The notes: generated from the letters alone by a model not told the origin. Counted from the first letter of the stretch, positions 36,848 to 46,455 are shown. The stretch: 64,000 nucleotides of DNA from Rubrivivax sp. (GCA_016789865.1 JAEUPC010000078.1:1-64000); one strand, 5' to 3'. Made by a program: numbers and translations.

Positions 36848-37768
36848 TCACGATTCCACCCGCACGCGCGGGTCCGCCACGGCGTACAGCAGGTCGACGA
36901 CGAGGTTCACGCCCACCACCACCAGCGCGTAGGCGATGACGCCGAACTGCAGGATGGGGAAGTCGCGCCGCGACACCGAGCCGGTGAGCACCTTGCCCAC
37001 GCCCGGCCACGAAAACACGGTCTCGACGATCAACGAGCCGTTGACCAGCCCCGCCACCTCGAGCCCGAAGACGGTGATCAGCGGCAGCACCGCGTTGCGC
37101 AGCGCGTGCAGGCCGATGACGCGCGGCTCCATCAGACCCTTGGCGCGCGCGGTGCGCACGTAGTCCTGGTTCAGCACATCGAGCAGTGTGCTGCGCATGT
37201 AGCGCGCGTTCACGGCCATCAGCGGAAGCGCCAGCGTCACCGCCGGCAGCACGTAATGCGCGGGTGTGCTGGCGCCGGTGCTGGGCAGCCAGTTCAGGTG
37301 GTAGCCGAAGACGAGGATCAGCAGGATGGCGATGATGAAAGACGGCACCGCGTAGCCGACGAAGGTGAAGGCCACCGCCGCGCGCGCCCCGGCCTTGCCG
37401 CGCCACAACGCACTGGCCATGCCCAGCGGCAGACCCACCACCGTGCCCAGCAGCAGCGCCAGGCCGGCAAGCTGCAGCGTCGGGCCCATGCGCTCGGCAT
37501 ACACGGTGGTGACCGGCCGGCGCTCGACGATGCTGACGCCGAACTCGCCGCGCGCGATGTTGCGCAGGTACAGCGCGAACTGCTGCGGCAGCGGCTGGTC
37601 CAGGCCCCACTCGCGCTCCAGCTCGACGGTCTGCTCGGGCGTGGCACCGTCGCCGTACAGCAGGTCGACCGGTGAGCCGGTCATGCGTACCGCGGCAAAG
37701 CACCCGGCCAGCACCAAGAGGACGGTCAGCAGCGCGCGAGCGACGCGCCAGGCGAGGAAGTGCAACAT
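36848..37768 (-). CDS. Opp/Dpp-type ABC transporter permease (DppB/OppB-like)
   Basis: 306 residues. It starts with the usual first helix ([27 protein letters not shown]), then [23 protein letters not shown], and the docking loop [35 protein letters not shown]. It forms the translocation pore with the second permease. The gene is 46 bp downstream of the receptor gene. Confidence 0.92.
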   Translation of the reverse strand: MLHFLAWRVARALLTVLLVLAGCFAAVRMTGSPVDLLYGDGATPEQTVELEREWGLDQPLPQQFALYLRNIARGEFGVSIVERRPVTTVYAERMGPTLQLAGLALLLGTVVGLPLGMASALWRGKAGARAAVAFTFVGYAVPSFIIAILLILVFGYHLNWLPSTGASTPAHYVLPAVTLALPLMAVNARYMRSTLLDVLNQDYVRTARAKGLMEPRVIGLHALRNAVLPLITVFGLEVAGLVNGSLIVETVFSWPGVGKVLTGSVSRRDFPILQFGVIAYALVVVGVNLVVDLLYAVADPRVRVES

Positions 37769-37814
37769 CGCCCTGGGGCGCGCGGGCTGCGTCTTCTTTC
37801 AGCGATCCGGCAAT

Positions 37815-39392
37815 TCAGCGCTTCAGGCTCACCTGGCCGGCGCGGAAGGTCAGCTCGTAGGGGCGCTGCGCGATCGGCACCTTCCACTCGATGTCTTCGC
37901 GCATTGCATAACCTTCATACGGCTGATACAGCACGATCCAGCCGCTCTCGGCATCGGCGATTTCCTGCAGCTTGCGGTAGGCGGCCACGCGCTCCTTGGT
38001 GTCGGTGGTGAAGCGCGCCTTCTCGTAGGTGGCCTTCCACTCCGGGTGCGCGGGCTTCCACAAGCCCCGCTGCGTGACCCAGCTCTTCTCCGACCAATGT
38101 GTGTCGAAGGCGCCCATCGGGTCGGGGTAGTACATCGGGTTGGACCATGGGCGCATGTGCACGTTCGTGTGGTCGCCGCTGCCGAAGAAGGCTTCGCTCT
38201 GCTTGAGCTTGACGTTGATGCCGGCCTTCTTCCACATGTCGGCCACGGCCTGCGCACCCAGGTCGCCGTACAGGTAGTACTCGGGGAAGAAGACGATCTC
38301 GATCGGCTCGCCCTTGTAGTTGGCCTTCTTCAAGAGGGCCTTGGCGCCTTCGAGGTCGTACTTGTAGTAGTTCAGGTCGGGCATGAACAGCGGCTCGCCG
38401 TACTCGGCGAACTGGTGTGCCTTGGGCGCCTTGCCCTTGCCGGCCCACAGCGCCTTCACCAGCAGCTCGCGGTCGATGGCGAGATTCAGCGCGCGGCGCA
38501 GGTCGGGGTTGGCCATCTGCGGGTGGCTCATGTTGATCACCCAGACGTGAAAGAGCGGCAGCGCTGCGCCGACGATGCGATAACCCTTCACGCGGCGCAC
38601 CGCCGCCTCCTGGTCGGGCGGCACGTTGGTGATGAAGTCGACCTCCTTGTTCACCAGCGCCGTGATGCGCGCGGCCACCTCCGGGATGCGCAGGTAGGTA
38701 AGCTTGTCGAACGGCGCGCGCTCGCCCCAGAACTTGTCGTGCCGCACCAGCACGGCCTGCTCGTTGGGCTTGAGCAGCTCCACCATGTAGGGCCCGCTGC
38801 CCACGGGCTTCAGCGCCGAGGCATCGAGGCCCACCCGCTCCACGTACTCCTTGCTCGTGATGCCGGCGTTGCGCGCCGACAGCAGCGTCTCCATCAGCGG
38901 GTCGGGCCGGTGCGTGTGGATGCGCACCGTGAGCCGGTCGACCGCGTCCACCGACTTGAAGTTGTAGAAGAAGCGGCCGTTGCTGGCCCGGAAACGCGGA
39001 TCCTTGGGCGCGAACACGCGCTCCAGCGAATACTTCACGTCCTCCGCATCCATCGTGGTGCCGTCGTGCATCACCACGCCGTCGCGCAGCTTCAGCTCCA
39101 TCGTCGTCGGCGCCACCATCTTCCAGCTTGTCGCCAGGCCGGGCACGAACTTCAGCGGGCTGGCGTAGTTGTCGCGCTCGATCAGCGTGTCGAACAGGTT
39201 GTGCAGGAACTGCGCCTCGTTGTTGCCGGTGGCCTCGTTCACGTCGAGCGAACGCGCGTGCGAGGCGACGCCGATGCGCAGCTCGCGCGGCTGCGCGAAC
39301 GCCGTGCCGGCCGCCACCAGGCCCAGCAGCGCTGCGCCGACCCAGCCACCCAGGCGGCCGACCGCCTGCTTCCACCGACCCGATGTATGCAT
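37815..39392 (-). CDS. Opp/Dpp-type ABC transporter substrate-binding protein (SBP family 5)
   Basis: 525 residues from the ATG at 39392, which has a perfect AGGAGG six bases upstream. A signal peptide (AALLGLVAAGTAFA) leads into the family 5 fold: LRIGVASHARSLDVNEATGNNEAQFLHNLFDTL, VPGLATSWKMVAPTTMELKLRDGV, DVKYSLERVFAPKDPR, and VGSGPYMVELLKPNEQAVLV. Members bind peptides, but also opines, glutathione, nickel or phosphorylated compounds. It follows the phnE genes by 55 bp and precedes the transporter genes and the phosphonate monoester hydrolase, so phosphonate or phosphate esters are plausible ligands (inference). Confidence 0.9.
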   Translation of the reverse strand: MHTSGRWKQAVGRLGGWVGAALLGLVAAGTAFAQPRELRIGVASHARSLDVNEATGNNEAQFLHNLFDTLIERDNYASPLKFVPGLATSWKMVAPTTMELKLRDGVVMHDGTTMDAEDVKYSLERVFAPKDPRFRASNGRFFYNFKSVDAVDRLTVRIHTHRPDPLMETLLSARNAGITSKEYVERVGLDASALKPVGSGPYMVELLKPNEQAVLVRHDKFWGERAPFDKLTYLRIPEVAARITALVNKEVDFITNVPPDQEAAVRRVKGYRIVGAALPLFHVWVINMSHPQMANPDLRRALNLAIDRELLVKALWAGKGKAPKAHQFAEYGEPLFMPDLNYYKYDLEGAKALLKKANYKGEPIEIVFFPEYYLYGDLGAQAVADMWKKAGINVKLKQSEAFFGSGDHTNVHMRPWSNPMYYPDPMGAFDTHWSEKSWVTQRGLWKPAHPEWKATYEKARFTTDTKERVAAYRKLQEIADAESGWIVLYQPYEGYAMREDIEWKVPIAQRPYELTFRAGQVSLKR

Positions 39393-39447
39393 CACAACCT
39401 CCTGCTGGTTCTGCTGACGAGGCCGCGGCCGGCCGCGAGCGCCTCTC

Positions 39448-40299
39448 TCACGCCACCGCGCGCGCGATGCGCCCGCGCACCCAGGCCGAGAACAGCTCGG
39501 CGACGATGACGATGCCGACGATGGTGAGGATGATCGCGGCGACCTGGCGGCTTTCCACGCGCTGCACGCTCTCGCGCAGGTAGTGGCCCATGCCGCCGGC
39601 ACCGAAGAAGCCCACCACCGTGCTGGCGCGGAACACCACGTCCCAGGTGTAGATGGCGATGCCGGCCCAGGCCACGCGCACCTGCGGCAGCACCGCGTAG
39701 ATGAAGGTCTGCAGGTGCCCGGCGCCGGTGGCGCGGATGGCTTCCACCGGCCCTTTGCGGACGGCCTCGATGGCCTCGGCCATCAGCTTGCCGCCGAAGC
39801 CGATGCAGAACAGCGTCATCGCCAGCGTGCCCGGCAGCATGCCGAAGCCGACGATGGCCACCAGCACGATGGTCCAGATCATCTCGTGCACCGAGCGGCA
39901 GCTCATCACGACGAGCCGGCACACCGGGTACAGGAAGCGGCGGCTGGGCGTCATGTTGAACGACGCGAACCACGCCAGCGGAATGGCGATGAGCAACCCC
40001 ACCACGGTGGCCACGTAGCTCATCTGGAAGGTGTCGATGATCGCGTCGACGAAGTCGGGCTTGACGACATGCGACCATTCGGGCGGCCAGTAGCGGTTGG
40101 CCAGCACGCTGCCGATGCGCTGGAAGAGGCCGGGCAGGCGCTCGGCGTCGATGCGCAGCACGTCCATCGACCACCACACGAAGGCCAGCGCACCCAGCAG
40201 CGCGCCGTACTTGTACAGGCTGTGGGGGAAGCGGAAGCGCTTCCACTCGGGCAGCGGCTTGGCGGCGGCGGCGGCGGATGTGGCAGAGGTGCTGCTCAT
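39448..40299 (-). CDS. phnE: phosphonate ABC transporter permease PhnE (first in position, second translated)
   Basis: 283 residues with about six membrane segments. Typical PhnE motifs: SFNMTPSRRFLYPVCRLVVMSCRSVHEMIW, the docking loop AIEAVRKGPVEAIRATGAGHLQTFIYAVLPQV, and TVVGFFGAGGMGHYLRES. It starts just upstream of the stop of the other phnE gene's neighbour region (one base between stop and start codons), so the two permeases are translated in tandem, probably as a heterodimer. Confidence 0.93.
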   Translation of the reverse strand: MSSTSATSAAAAAKPLPEWKRFRFPHSLYKYGALLGALAFVWWSMDVLRIDAERLPGLFQRIGSVLANRYWPPEWSHVVKPDFVDAIIDTFQMSYVATVVGLLIAIPLAWFASFNMTPSRRFLYPVCRLVVMSCRSVHEMIWTIVLVAIVGFGMLPGTLAMTLFCIGFGGKLMAEAIEAVRKGPVEAIRATGAGHLQTFIYAVLPQVRVAWAGIAIYTWDVVFRASTVVGFFGAGGMGHYLRESVQRVESRQVAAIILTIVGIVIVAELFSAWVRGRIARAVA

Positions 40300-40300
40300 G

Positions 40301-41170
40301 TCAGATCACCTTCTTTCGTGCCCATGCGGAGAACAGCTCACCGAAGATGATGAGCAGCAGGATCACGAAGATCACCGTGGCGATGCCGCCGTAGTTGTAG
40401 CTGGCCATCTGCCGGTGCAGCGCGAGCCCCAGGCCGCCGGCGCCCACCAGCCCCATGATGGTGGAGCGGCGAATGTTCACGTCCCACTCGAAGATGCAGT
40501 TGCCGATGATGGTGGGCAGCACCTGCGGCACGATGCCGAACATCAGCACCTGGAATCGGTTGGCGCCCACTGCGCGCATCGCCTCCACCGGGCCCTGGTT
40601 GACGTCTTCGATCGCCTCGGCCACCGTCTTGCTGATGAAGCCGATCGAGCGCACCGCCATCGCCAGCACGCCGGCCAGCGCGCCCAGGCCCACGGCGGCG
40701 ACGAACACCAGCCCCCACACCACCTCGTGCACCGATCGCGAAACGGTCATCAGCGTGCGGCCCAGCAGATAGGTGCCGCGGCCCAGCGGCGAGATGTTGG
40801 CCGCACCGAGCCAGGCCACGGGAATGGCCATCAGCATGCCCAGCAGCGTGGCGAGCGTGGCCATCAGCACCGTTTCCAGCGCCGGCTCCCACAGCGACAG
40901 CAGGATCGAGGCGTCGAAGTCGATGAAGCGCAGCGCAGCGCTCCAGATGCCTTGCGCGCTGATGCGGCTCCAGTCGGTGTCGCCGACGACGATGGCCTCC
41001 ACGCTCCACAGCACCAGCGCGGCGATGGCGGCGTAGCGCGCATAGCGCCAGGTGCGTGCGCGCCGGCGGCTGGCGGCCAGTTCGGCAATGCGCGCGGCGT
41101 GGTGCGGCGCCGGCATGCCGGGCATCGCGGCCGGGCCGCGTGGCGTGGTCGCCTCGGCAGCAGCGGCCAT
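40301..41170 (-). CDS. phnE: phosphonate ABC transporter permease PhnE
   Basis: 289 residues from the ATG at 41170, which lies two bases from the phnC stop codon. Membrane segments and PhnE motifs are present: ANISPLGRGTYLLGRTLMTVSRSVHEVVWGLVFVAAVGLG, IEDVNQGPVEAMRAVGANRFQVLMFGIVPQVLP, and STIMGLVGAGGLGLALHRQMASYNYGG. Two PhnE copies in one phn operon are common in alpha- and betaproteobacteria. The longer upstream frame overlaps phnC and was rejected. Confidence 0.93.
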   Translation of the reverse strand: MAAAAEATTPRGPAAMPGMPAPHHAARIAELAASRRRARTWRYARYAAIAALVLWSVEAIVVGDTDWSRISAQGIWSAALRFIDFDASILLSLWEPALETVLMATLATLLGMLMAIPVAWLGAANISPLGRGTYLLGRTLMTVSRSVHEVVWGLVFVAAVGLGALAGVLAMAVRSIGFISKTVAEAIEDVNQGPVEAMRAVGANRFQVLMFGIVPQVLPTIIGNCIFEWDVNIRRSTIMGLVGAGGLGLALHRQMASYNYGGIATVIFVILLLIIFGELFSAWARKKVI

Positions 41171-41172
41171 GG

Positions 41173-41925
41173 CTACAGCACCTCCATCGCGTAGATGTCG
41201 GCCAGCGCGTGCTTGTCCACGCTGCCCGGCGGGCCGTCGAACTTCTTGATGCCGTCCTGCAGGCCGATGACGCGGTCGCAGAACTCCAGCGCCAGGTCCA
41301 CGTCGTGGATGTTGCACAGCACCGGCACCTGGAACTCGCGCGCGATGCCGCGGATCATGCCCATCACCTCGCGCGAGATCTTCGGGTCCAGCGCCGAGGT
41401 CGGCTCGTCCACCAGCAGCAGCTTGGGCTCCTGGATCAGCGCGCGCGCGATGCCCACGCGCTGGCGCTGCCCGCCACTGAGCGCATCGGCGCGCTTGTCC
41501 AGGTGGTCGATGAGGCCCACGCGGTCCAGCAGCGCCACCGCCTTGGCGATGTCTTCCTTGCCGTACAGGCGAAACAGGCTCGTCAGGCTGCCCATGTAGC
41601 CCAGCCGCCCGGTGAGCACGTTGTCCATCACCGACAGCCGGTCGATGAGGTTGAACTCCTGGAAGATCATGCCGATGTTGCGCCGCTGCCGGCGCATTGC
41701 GCCTTCGTCGAGCTTCAGCAGGTCCTGCCCTTCGAACAGCACCTGCCCGCCGGTGGGCTCCACCAGGCGGTTGACGCAGCGGATCAGCGTGCTCTTGCCG
41801 GCGCCGCTGGGGCCGATGATGGCCACGAACTCCTCGGCGCCGACATCGAAGCTGATGCCCTTGAGGATCTGCTTGCCCGCGGTGTAGCTGACTTGCAGAT
41901 CCTTGACTTGCAGGACCGCGGCCAT
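41173..41925 (-). CDS. phnC: phosphonate ABC transporter ATP-binding protein PhnC
   Basis: 250 residues from the ATG at 41925, preceded by AGGAGAC. Walker A GPSGAGKSTL, Q-loop FQEFNLIDRLSVMDNVLTGRLGY (the long PhnC-type segment), signature [15 protein letters not shown], Walker B LLLVDEPTSALDP, switch NIHDVDLAL. It powers PhnDCEE import of phosphonates or phosphite. It sits 85 bp downstream of phnD. Confidence 0.94.
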   Translation of the reverse strand: MAAVLQVKDLQVSYTAGKQILKGISFDVGAEEFVAIIGPSGAGKSTLIRCVNRLVEPTGGQVLFEGQDLLKLDEGAMRRQRRNIGMIFQEFNLIDRLSVMDNVLTGRLGYMGSLTSLFRLYGKEDIAKAVALLDRVGLIDHLDKRADALSGGQRQRVGIARALIQEPKLLLVDEPTSALDPKISREVMGMIRGIAREFQVPVLCNIHDVDLALEFCDRVIGLQDGIKKFDGPPGSVDKHALADIYAMEVL

Positions 41926-42010
41926 GCAGTTGTCTCCTGTTCTTGCGGCGCGCTGTCCGCGCGCCGGCGTCACCGCACCTGGCGCGAAGGCCGGTGCGGC
42001 GGGTCCCGCG

Positions 42011-42895
42011 TCACTTCTTCTGCACGTCACGGATGACGTTGTAGTCGGCGTCCTTCATGGCCACCACCTTCTCCGACTTCACGTTGGCCAGGTACTTGCG
42101 GCCGTCTTCGTTCTGGTCCACCAGCAAGAAGGTGTCGGCGATCTTCTTCTTCAGGTCATCGCACAGCGTGTTGCGGTAGACGAACGGGTCCTGCGGCAGC
42201 AGCGGCGAGTACCACAGGTAGTTGAAATCGTCCTGCTTCACCTTGCCTGCGTTCACCGTCTCCATGAAGCGGTGCGTGGCGACGAAGGCCGCATCCACCT
42301 TGCCCTCGGCCACGGCAATGGCACCCAGATCGTGGCCGCCTGAGTAGACGACCTTGGAGAAGTAGTCCTTCAGCGGCGGCAGGCCGGCCTGCTTGGGGAA
42401 CACGTGCTCGGGCACCAGCCCGCCGCTGGTGCTGGCCGGGTCCACCAGCGCCACCACGCTGCCCTTGAGCGACGCGTAGTCGGTGAACTTGCTGCCCTTC
42501 TTGGTGATGAGCACGGCCTTGTAGCCGGGGCCGGGTTCCTGGATGCCGTTCTTCAGCCGCGAGTAGGTGCCGAACACCTCGACCGAGGGGTCCTTGCTGC
42601 GTGCGATGACGTAGCTCTCGGGGCCGAGCACGGCCACGTCGACCCACTTGCCCAGCAGCGCCTCGACCACCGAGCTGTACGAAGTGGGCATGTAGAACTC
42701 GATCTTCTTGCCGGTGTTCTTGGCCAGCTGGTCGAGGATGGGCTTGTAGTAGCCCAGCTCGCGCAGGCTGTCCTGCGTAGGCACCAGCGAGAACTTCAGC
42801 ACGCGCGGGTTCTCGCACTGTTGCGCGAAGGCGGGCAGCGGCAGCGCAGCGGCCGCGGCCATGGCCGCAGCGATGAACGAACGACGGATGTACAT
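42011..42895 (-). CDS. phnD: phosphonate ABC transporter substrate-binding protein PhnD
   Basis: 294 residues from the ATG at 42895, with GAGGAGA upstream. Signal peptide (FIAAAMAAAAALPLPAFA) and PhnD-type ligand-binding fold: LKFSLVPTQDSLRELGYYKPILDQLAKNTGKKIEF, YMPTSYSSVVEALLGKWVDVAVLGPESYV, LVDPASTSGGLVPEHVFPKQAG (the phosphonate-contacting S/T loop), and FVATHRFMETV. It captures phosphonates in the periplasm for PhnCEE. It is 49 bp downstream of the alcohol dehydrogenase gene. Confidence 0.92.
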   Translation of the reverse strand: MYIRRSFIAAAMAAAAALPLPAFAQQCENPRVLKFSLVPTQDSLRELGYYKPILDQLAKNTGKKIEFYMPTSYSSVVEALLGKWVDVAVLGPESYVIARSKDPSVEVFGTYSRLKNGIQEPGPGYKAVLITKKGSKFTDYASLKGSVVALVDPASTSGGLVPEHVFPKQAGLPPLKDYFSKVVYSGGHDLGAIAVAEGKVDAAFVATHRFMETVNAGKVKQDDFNYLWYSPLLPQDPFVYRNTLCDDLKKKIADTFLLVDQNEDGRKYLANVKSEKVVAMKDADYNVIRDVQKK

Positions 42896-42944
42896 GGCAG
42901 TCTCCTCGGGGGTGTTTGCGGGTGGGGCGGAAGTCGATCGGCAG

Positions 42945-44042
42945 TCAGGGCACGATGGCGGCGCGAAGCACCTTGCGGTCCTCGGCATCTTTCATCGCCT
43001 GGCCCACTTCGTTCAGTCCGTACTTGCCATCGACCAGGTCCTTGAACGGGAAGCGCTGGCGATTCACGGTGACGAAGTCCAGCGCCTCGATCAGGTGCCG
43101 CGGGTGATAGTTGTGCACCCCGCGCAGCGTGATGAGCTTGCGCAGGATCTGGTTGACGTCGATGTTGACGAAGCTGTCGGGGTTGACCACCCCGCCCAGC
43201 ACGTAGTGGCCGCCGGTGCGCAGCATCTGGATACCGGCGGGGATGACGCTGGGGTAGCCGCAAACCTCGATCACCGCGTCGGCCCCTTCGGGCCTGCACA
43301 GCGCCTTGACCTTCTTGACCATCTCGGCTTCGCTCGTCGCGGCGGGGTCGATGACCTCGTCGCAGCCGAAGCGCTTGCCCAGTTCGCGCCGAGCGGCCAC
43401 GGTGTCGATGCCGATCACCAGCCGCGCACCGCGCGCCTTGGCGATGGCGCTGGCGTACAGCCCCAGCAGCCCCAGGCCCTGCACCACCACCGCGTCACCC
43501 ATGCGGATCTCGGCCTGCTCGGTGACGCAGATCACCGTGGCCACACCGCAATTCACCGGGGTCGCTTCTTCGTCGCTCAACACGTCGGGCAGCCGCAGGA
43601 TCCACGAGCGCGGCAAGATGTAGCAGTACTGGCCGAATCCGCCGTGATGGTGCGGCTCGGTCGTGACAGCCATGTGACCGTACTTGTCCACGCCCGGGCT
43701 CTTCTGCGGCAGATCGAGCACCTCGGTGTAGTAGTTATCGCCGGGGATGAAGTACTCGCTCCAGGTGATGCGGTCACCTTCGCGCAGCGCATCACCGCGC
43801 ATGTCCTTCGTGACCCCGGCACCCAGCGCGACGATGGTGCCGATGATCTCGTGGCCCAGCACGCCGGGCGTGGGGTTCGGGCGATGGCCGAGGTAGCTGT
43901 GGATGTCCGAGCGGCAGATGGTGCACATGCGCACCTTGACCAGCACTTCGCCCGGCCGCGGCTCGCGAATGGGGAACAGGCGCAGCTCGAAGGGCGCGTT
44001 CGGCTGGTCGTACACGGCCACCTGGCCGGCTTCAGGAAACAT
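42945..44042 (-). CDS. phosphonate-catabolism-associated zinc-type alcohol dehydrogenase (MDR superfamily)
   Basis: 365 residues; GGAGG lies five bases before the ATG. Catalytic zinc ligands are visible in MCTICRSDIHSYLGHR and GVLGHEIIG; the four-cysteine structural zinc lobe is absent, replaced by SEYFIPGDNYYTEVLDLPQKSPG. The NAD(P) Rossmann motif is GLGLLGLYASAIA. MDR dehydrogenases of this kind recur in phosphonate loci and may oxidise a hydroxyalkyl phosphonate or product alcohol; the substrate is unproven. It is between phnA and phnD on the same strand, separated from phnA by a hairpin repeat element. Confidence 0.82.
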   Translation of the reverse strand: MFPEAGQVAVYDQPNAPFELRLFPIREPRPGEVLVKVRMCTICRSDIHSYLGHRPNPTPGVLGHEIIGTIVALGAGVTKDMRGDALREGDRITWSEYFIPGDNYYTEVLDLPQKSPGVDKYGHMAVTTEPHHHGGFGQYCYILPRSWILRLPDVLSDEEATPVNCGVATVICVTEQAEIRMGDAVVVQGLGLLGLYASAIAKARGARLVIGIDTVAARRELGKRFGCDEVIDPAATSEAEMVKKVKALCRPEGADAVIEVCGYPSVIPAGIQMLRTGGHYVLGGVVNPDSFVNIDVNQILRKLITLRGVHNYHPRHLIEALDFVTVNRQRFPFKDLVDGKYGLNEVGQAMKDAEDRKVLRAAIVP

Positions 44043-44069
44043 GAAGACCTCCGTCGAACGCAGACGCGG

Positions 44070-44159
44070 CCCAGCGGCCGCCGCGCAACCGGCTCTGCCG
44101 GGCCGCTGGCGGTGCCCCCTGGGGGGAGGCGGCCGAAGGCCGCTTCGGGGGGGTCGAAC
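44070..44159 (-). repeat. dispersed post-stop hairpin element, copy 3 (minus strand)
   Basis: Reads, on the minus strand directly after the phnA stop codon, as a C-run, GAAGCGGCCTTCGGCCGCC hairpin, CCCCCC-A-GGGGG hairpin, then CCAGCGG, CCGGCAGAGCCGG and CCGCTGG. Same order and spacing as the copies at 14461 and 48851. It separates phnA from the alcohol dehydrogenase gene. Confidence 0.85.
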
Positions 44160-45419
44160 TCATGCCGTGCCGTTGATCGCGTAGTCGAAGATCTGGTACG
44201 ACTTGAGCGGGGCGCCCGCTGCCTTCACCTTGTAGGCATCGTTCAGCGGCCGACTCAGGATGAACGGCACCTTGGCCTCGCTCACGCCACCGTGCGTGCG
44301 CAGGCGGTGGCCCTTCAGACCGGCGAGGTCGTGGTTCTTCGCCGAGGCGCCGATGCACACGTCTTCGCGCGACACCACCGCCACGTCGGCCTCGCGGTCG
44401 GGCGGCATGTCGAACATGCGGCACGCGGTGGCCTTGTCCAGCGCCAGCTCGATGCCGTCGATGCCCGAGATGTGGTCGATGATCTGGCGCGCCGTCACCT
44501 TGCCGCGCGACCACACGCGCACGAACCCGCCCAGCGCCCCGTGGTGCGCGACGAAGGCGTCGGTGATCGGGCAGATGACGATCGTTTCGTCCTTGCCGAA
44601 CTTCGCGTCGAGGATGTCCTGCAGCCAGATCACGTTGGGCTCGCCCGCGGCATTGCTCTTGTCGCTCATGCCGTGGTCGGCGGTCAGTGCCAGCGTGATG
44701 TCCTCGGCCGCCAGGCGCCCGAACACATCGTCCAGCCGCTCGTAGAAGCGCAGCGCGTCGGCCTCGTCGGGCGACCACTTGTGCTGCACCCAGTCGGTGA
44801 GGCTCAGGAACAGCAGGTCGGGGCGGCGCTCCTTCAGCAGCTTCAGCCCCGCTTCCAGCACGAACAGCGACAGCTCCATCGAGTACATGCCGGGCTTGTC
44901 CATGCCCAGCCACGGCAGCACGTTCTCGATGCCGTTCTCGGCCAGCGTGCACTTCTCGACGAACTCGGTGGAGAACGACACATGGCCCTGGCTCACGTCC
45001 AGGCCCTTGGCCAGTTGCTTGCGCAGCTTGTCCTTGGCGGTGATCGAGACCACCTTGGCGCCGGCGGCGGCGAAGCGCGCGATGATGGTGTCGCCGCGCA
45101 GCAGCTCGGGGCCGGTCATGACCACCGGCTGCCAGGTGGCGGTGTCGAGGTAGAAGTTGCCGGAGATGCCGTGCCGTGCGGTCGGCGTGCCGGTGATCAG
45201 CGACATGTTGTTCGGGCAGGTGAACGAGGGCATCGAGCCGTCGGCCACGCCGGCGAAGCCCTGGCTCACGAAGCGGCGGAAGTTCGGCAGCTTGCCGTCG
45301 GCCAGGAAGCGCTGCAGGTAGCGCGGGTCGCCGCCGTCGATGCAGACGACGACGACGGGGCGCAGCGGCCAGCGGTAGGTGGTGCCGTTGGCTTGAACGG
45401 TGGGCTTGGTGGGGCTCAT
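44160..45419 (-). CDS. phnA: phosphonoacetate hydrolase
   Basis: 419 residues from the ATG at 45419, close to the about 420 of characterised PhnA; a TTG 13 codons upstream was not preferred. It is an alkaline-phosphatase-superfamily enzyme that cleaves phosphonoacetate to acetate and phosphate with two zinc ions. Ligands and nucleophile are visible: D in VVVCIDGGDPRYLQ, nucleophilic Thr in MPSFTCPNNMSLITG, the ITGTPTARHGISGNFY segment, and ADHGMSDKS. It lies downstream of the GntR regulator and upstream of the alcohol dehydrogenase and phnD. With PhnW and an aldehyde dehydrogenase it completes the 2-aminoethylphosphonate to acetate route. Confidence 0.92.
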   Translation of the reverse strand: MSPTKPTVQANGTTYRWPLRPVVVVCIDGGDPRYLQRFLADGKLPNFRRFVSQGFAGVADGSMPSFTCPNNMSLITGTPTARHGISGNFYLDTATWQPVVMTGPELLRGDTIIARFAAAGAKVVSITAKDKLRKQLAKGLDVSQGHVSFSTEFVEKCTLAENGIENVLPWLGMDKPGMYSMELSLFVLEAGLKLLKERRPDLLFLSLTDWVQHKWSPDEADALRFYERLDDVFGRLAAEDITLALTADHGMSDKSNAAGEPNVIWLQDILDAKFGKDETIVICPITDAFVAHHGALGGFVRVWSRGKVTARQIIDHISGIDGIELALDKATACRMFDMPPDREADVAVVSREDVCIGASAKNHDLAGLKGHRLRTHGGVSEAKVPFILSRPLNDAYKVKAAGAPLKSYQIFDYAINGTA

Positions 45420-45553
45420 GGGTCGGGAAGGGCTTTCGCGGTGCAGGGAGCGGTTCAAGAAGCTCGTGGGTTCGTGAAGGGGTGCCAGGGCCTGGGCGCG
45501 GTAGGCTTGCGGTATCGGCGCGATGCAGGCGCAGTGGGCGCAGCAGCGGCGCG

Positions 45554-46273
45554 TCAGCGCCCACCGCCCGGCGTGAGCGCGGCGTGCAGCCGCGCGCGGC
45601 TGACCAGCACGTGTTCGGTGAGCAACTGCTCGGCGCGCGCTTCGTCGCGCGCGGCCACCGCCTCGACGATGGCCTCGTGCTCCTGCGTCGACAGCGGAAT
45701 GTTGTCGACACTGCGCGAGATGGTGGCGCGGCGGTACAGGTCGAGCTGGTTGACGACGCCGCGGTAGTGCGCCAGCAGCGCGTTGTTGCGGGCGGCGCGT
45801 GCCAGCAGGTCATGGAAGTCGACGTTGAGCACGAAGTAGTCCTCGGCACGCCGACCCTTCTGCACCTGGTGCATGCGGCGCACGATGGCGCGCAGCTGCT
45901 CCACCTCGTCGGGCGCGACGCGGCGCGCCGCCAGCCGGCCGATGAGGCCTTCGAGCGCGGCACGCACCTCGTAGAACTCGTTGGCCTCTTCCAGCGACAC
46001 CTGGCGCACGAAGACGCCGCGGTTCTTCTCCACGCGCACCAGGCCCGCCTGGCTGAGGGCGCGAAAGGCCTCGCGCACCGGCCCGCGCGAGACGCCCAGC
46101 GCGGTAGCCACATCCACTTCGTTGAGCTTGCTGCCGGCGGCGATTTCGCCGCTGATGATGCGGCGCTCCAGTTCCTGCTGCGCCAGAGTCGCCAGCGAGT
46201 GCTCGCGCAACAGGCCGATGGCATCGGCGGCCATCGGCGGGCGCGCAGTGCGGTCGGCGGGTGTTGCGGGCAT
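45554..46273 (-). CDS. phnR: GntR-family regulator of phosphonate use (PhnR-like, FCD type)
   Basis: 239 residues. The N-terminal winged helix-turn-helix is GEIAAGSKLNEVDVATALGVSRGPVREAFRALSQAGLVRVEKNRGVFVRQ; the C-terminal FCD effector domain (about 90-225) has LNVDFHDLLARAARN and the metal-binding histidine STQEHEAIVEA pattern. FCD regulators bind TNGT-ACNA-type palindromes and respond to small acids. A near-symmetric motif with core TTGTCAACAA lies 52 bp upstream of the start, suggesting autoregulation, and another copy lies before the 2-hydroxyacid dehydrogenase. The phn genes on both sides suggest it responds to a phosphonate metabolite. Confidence 0.85.
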   Translation of the reverse strand: MPATPADRTARPPMAADAIGLLREHSLATLAQQELERRIISGEIAAGSKLNEVDVATALGVSRGPVREAFRALSQAGLVRVEKNRGVFVRQVSLEEANEFYEVRAALEGLIGRLAARRVAPDEVEQLRAIVRRMHQVQKGRRAEDYFVLNVDFHDLLARAARNNALLAHYRGVVNQLDLYRRATISRSVDNIPLSTQEHEAIVEAVAARDEARAEQLLTEHVLVSRARLHAALTPGGGR

Positions 46274-46316
46274 GAGGGGGTCTGCGGCAAGGGTTGTCGC
46301 GATGCTAAGGGCTTGG

Positions 46317-46342
46317 TTTGCAGATTGTCAACAAAATGCAAA
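46317..46342. promoter_or_regulatory. predicted PhnR operator 1, upstream of phnR
   Basis: Symmetric layout: TTTGCA, two bases, TTGTCAACAA, two bases, TGCAAA; 10 of 13 base pairs are dyad-symmetric. The core fits the FadR-subfamily GntR consensus (TNGT..ACNA). It lies 44-69 bases upstream of the phnR start codon. Confidence 0.7.
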
Positions 46343-46455
46343 GTGGCAGGGCCGGGTGGGGCGGCCACAGGCCGGCGGCCGAGACGCCGACGCCGGCTCT
46401 GCCAACTCGACCCTGCCCAGCGGCGCCCCAGTCCGGCCTCGACGACCGGCAACGC

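Noticed and set aside
44032..44159. Possible protein ending in PSAASPQGA
   Set aside because: This peptide is the translation of the hairpin repeat element; the same string appears at the other copies in unrelated frames.
45420..45458. TTG start 13 codons upstream for phnA
   Set aside because: The ATG at 45419 gives the usual family length, and the extra residues have no conserved character.
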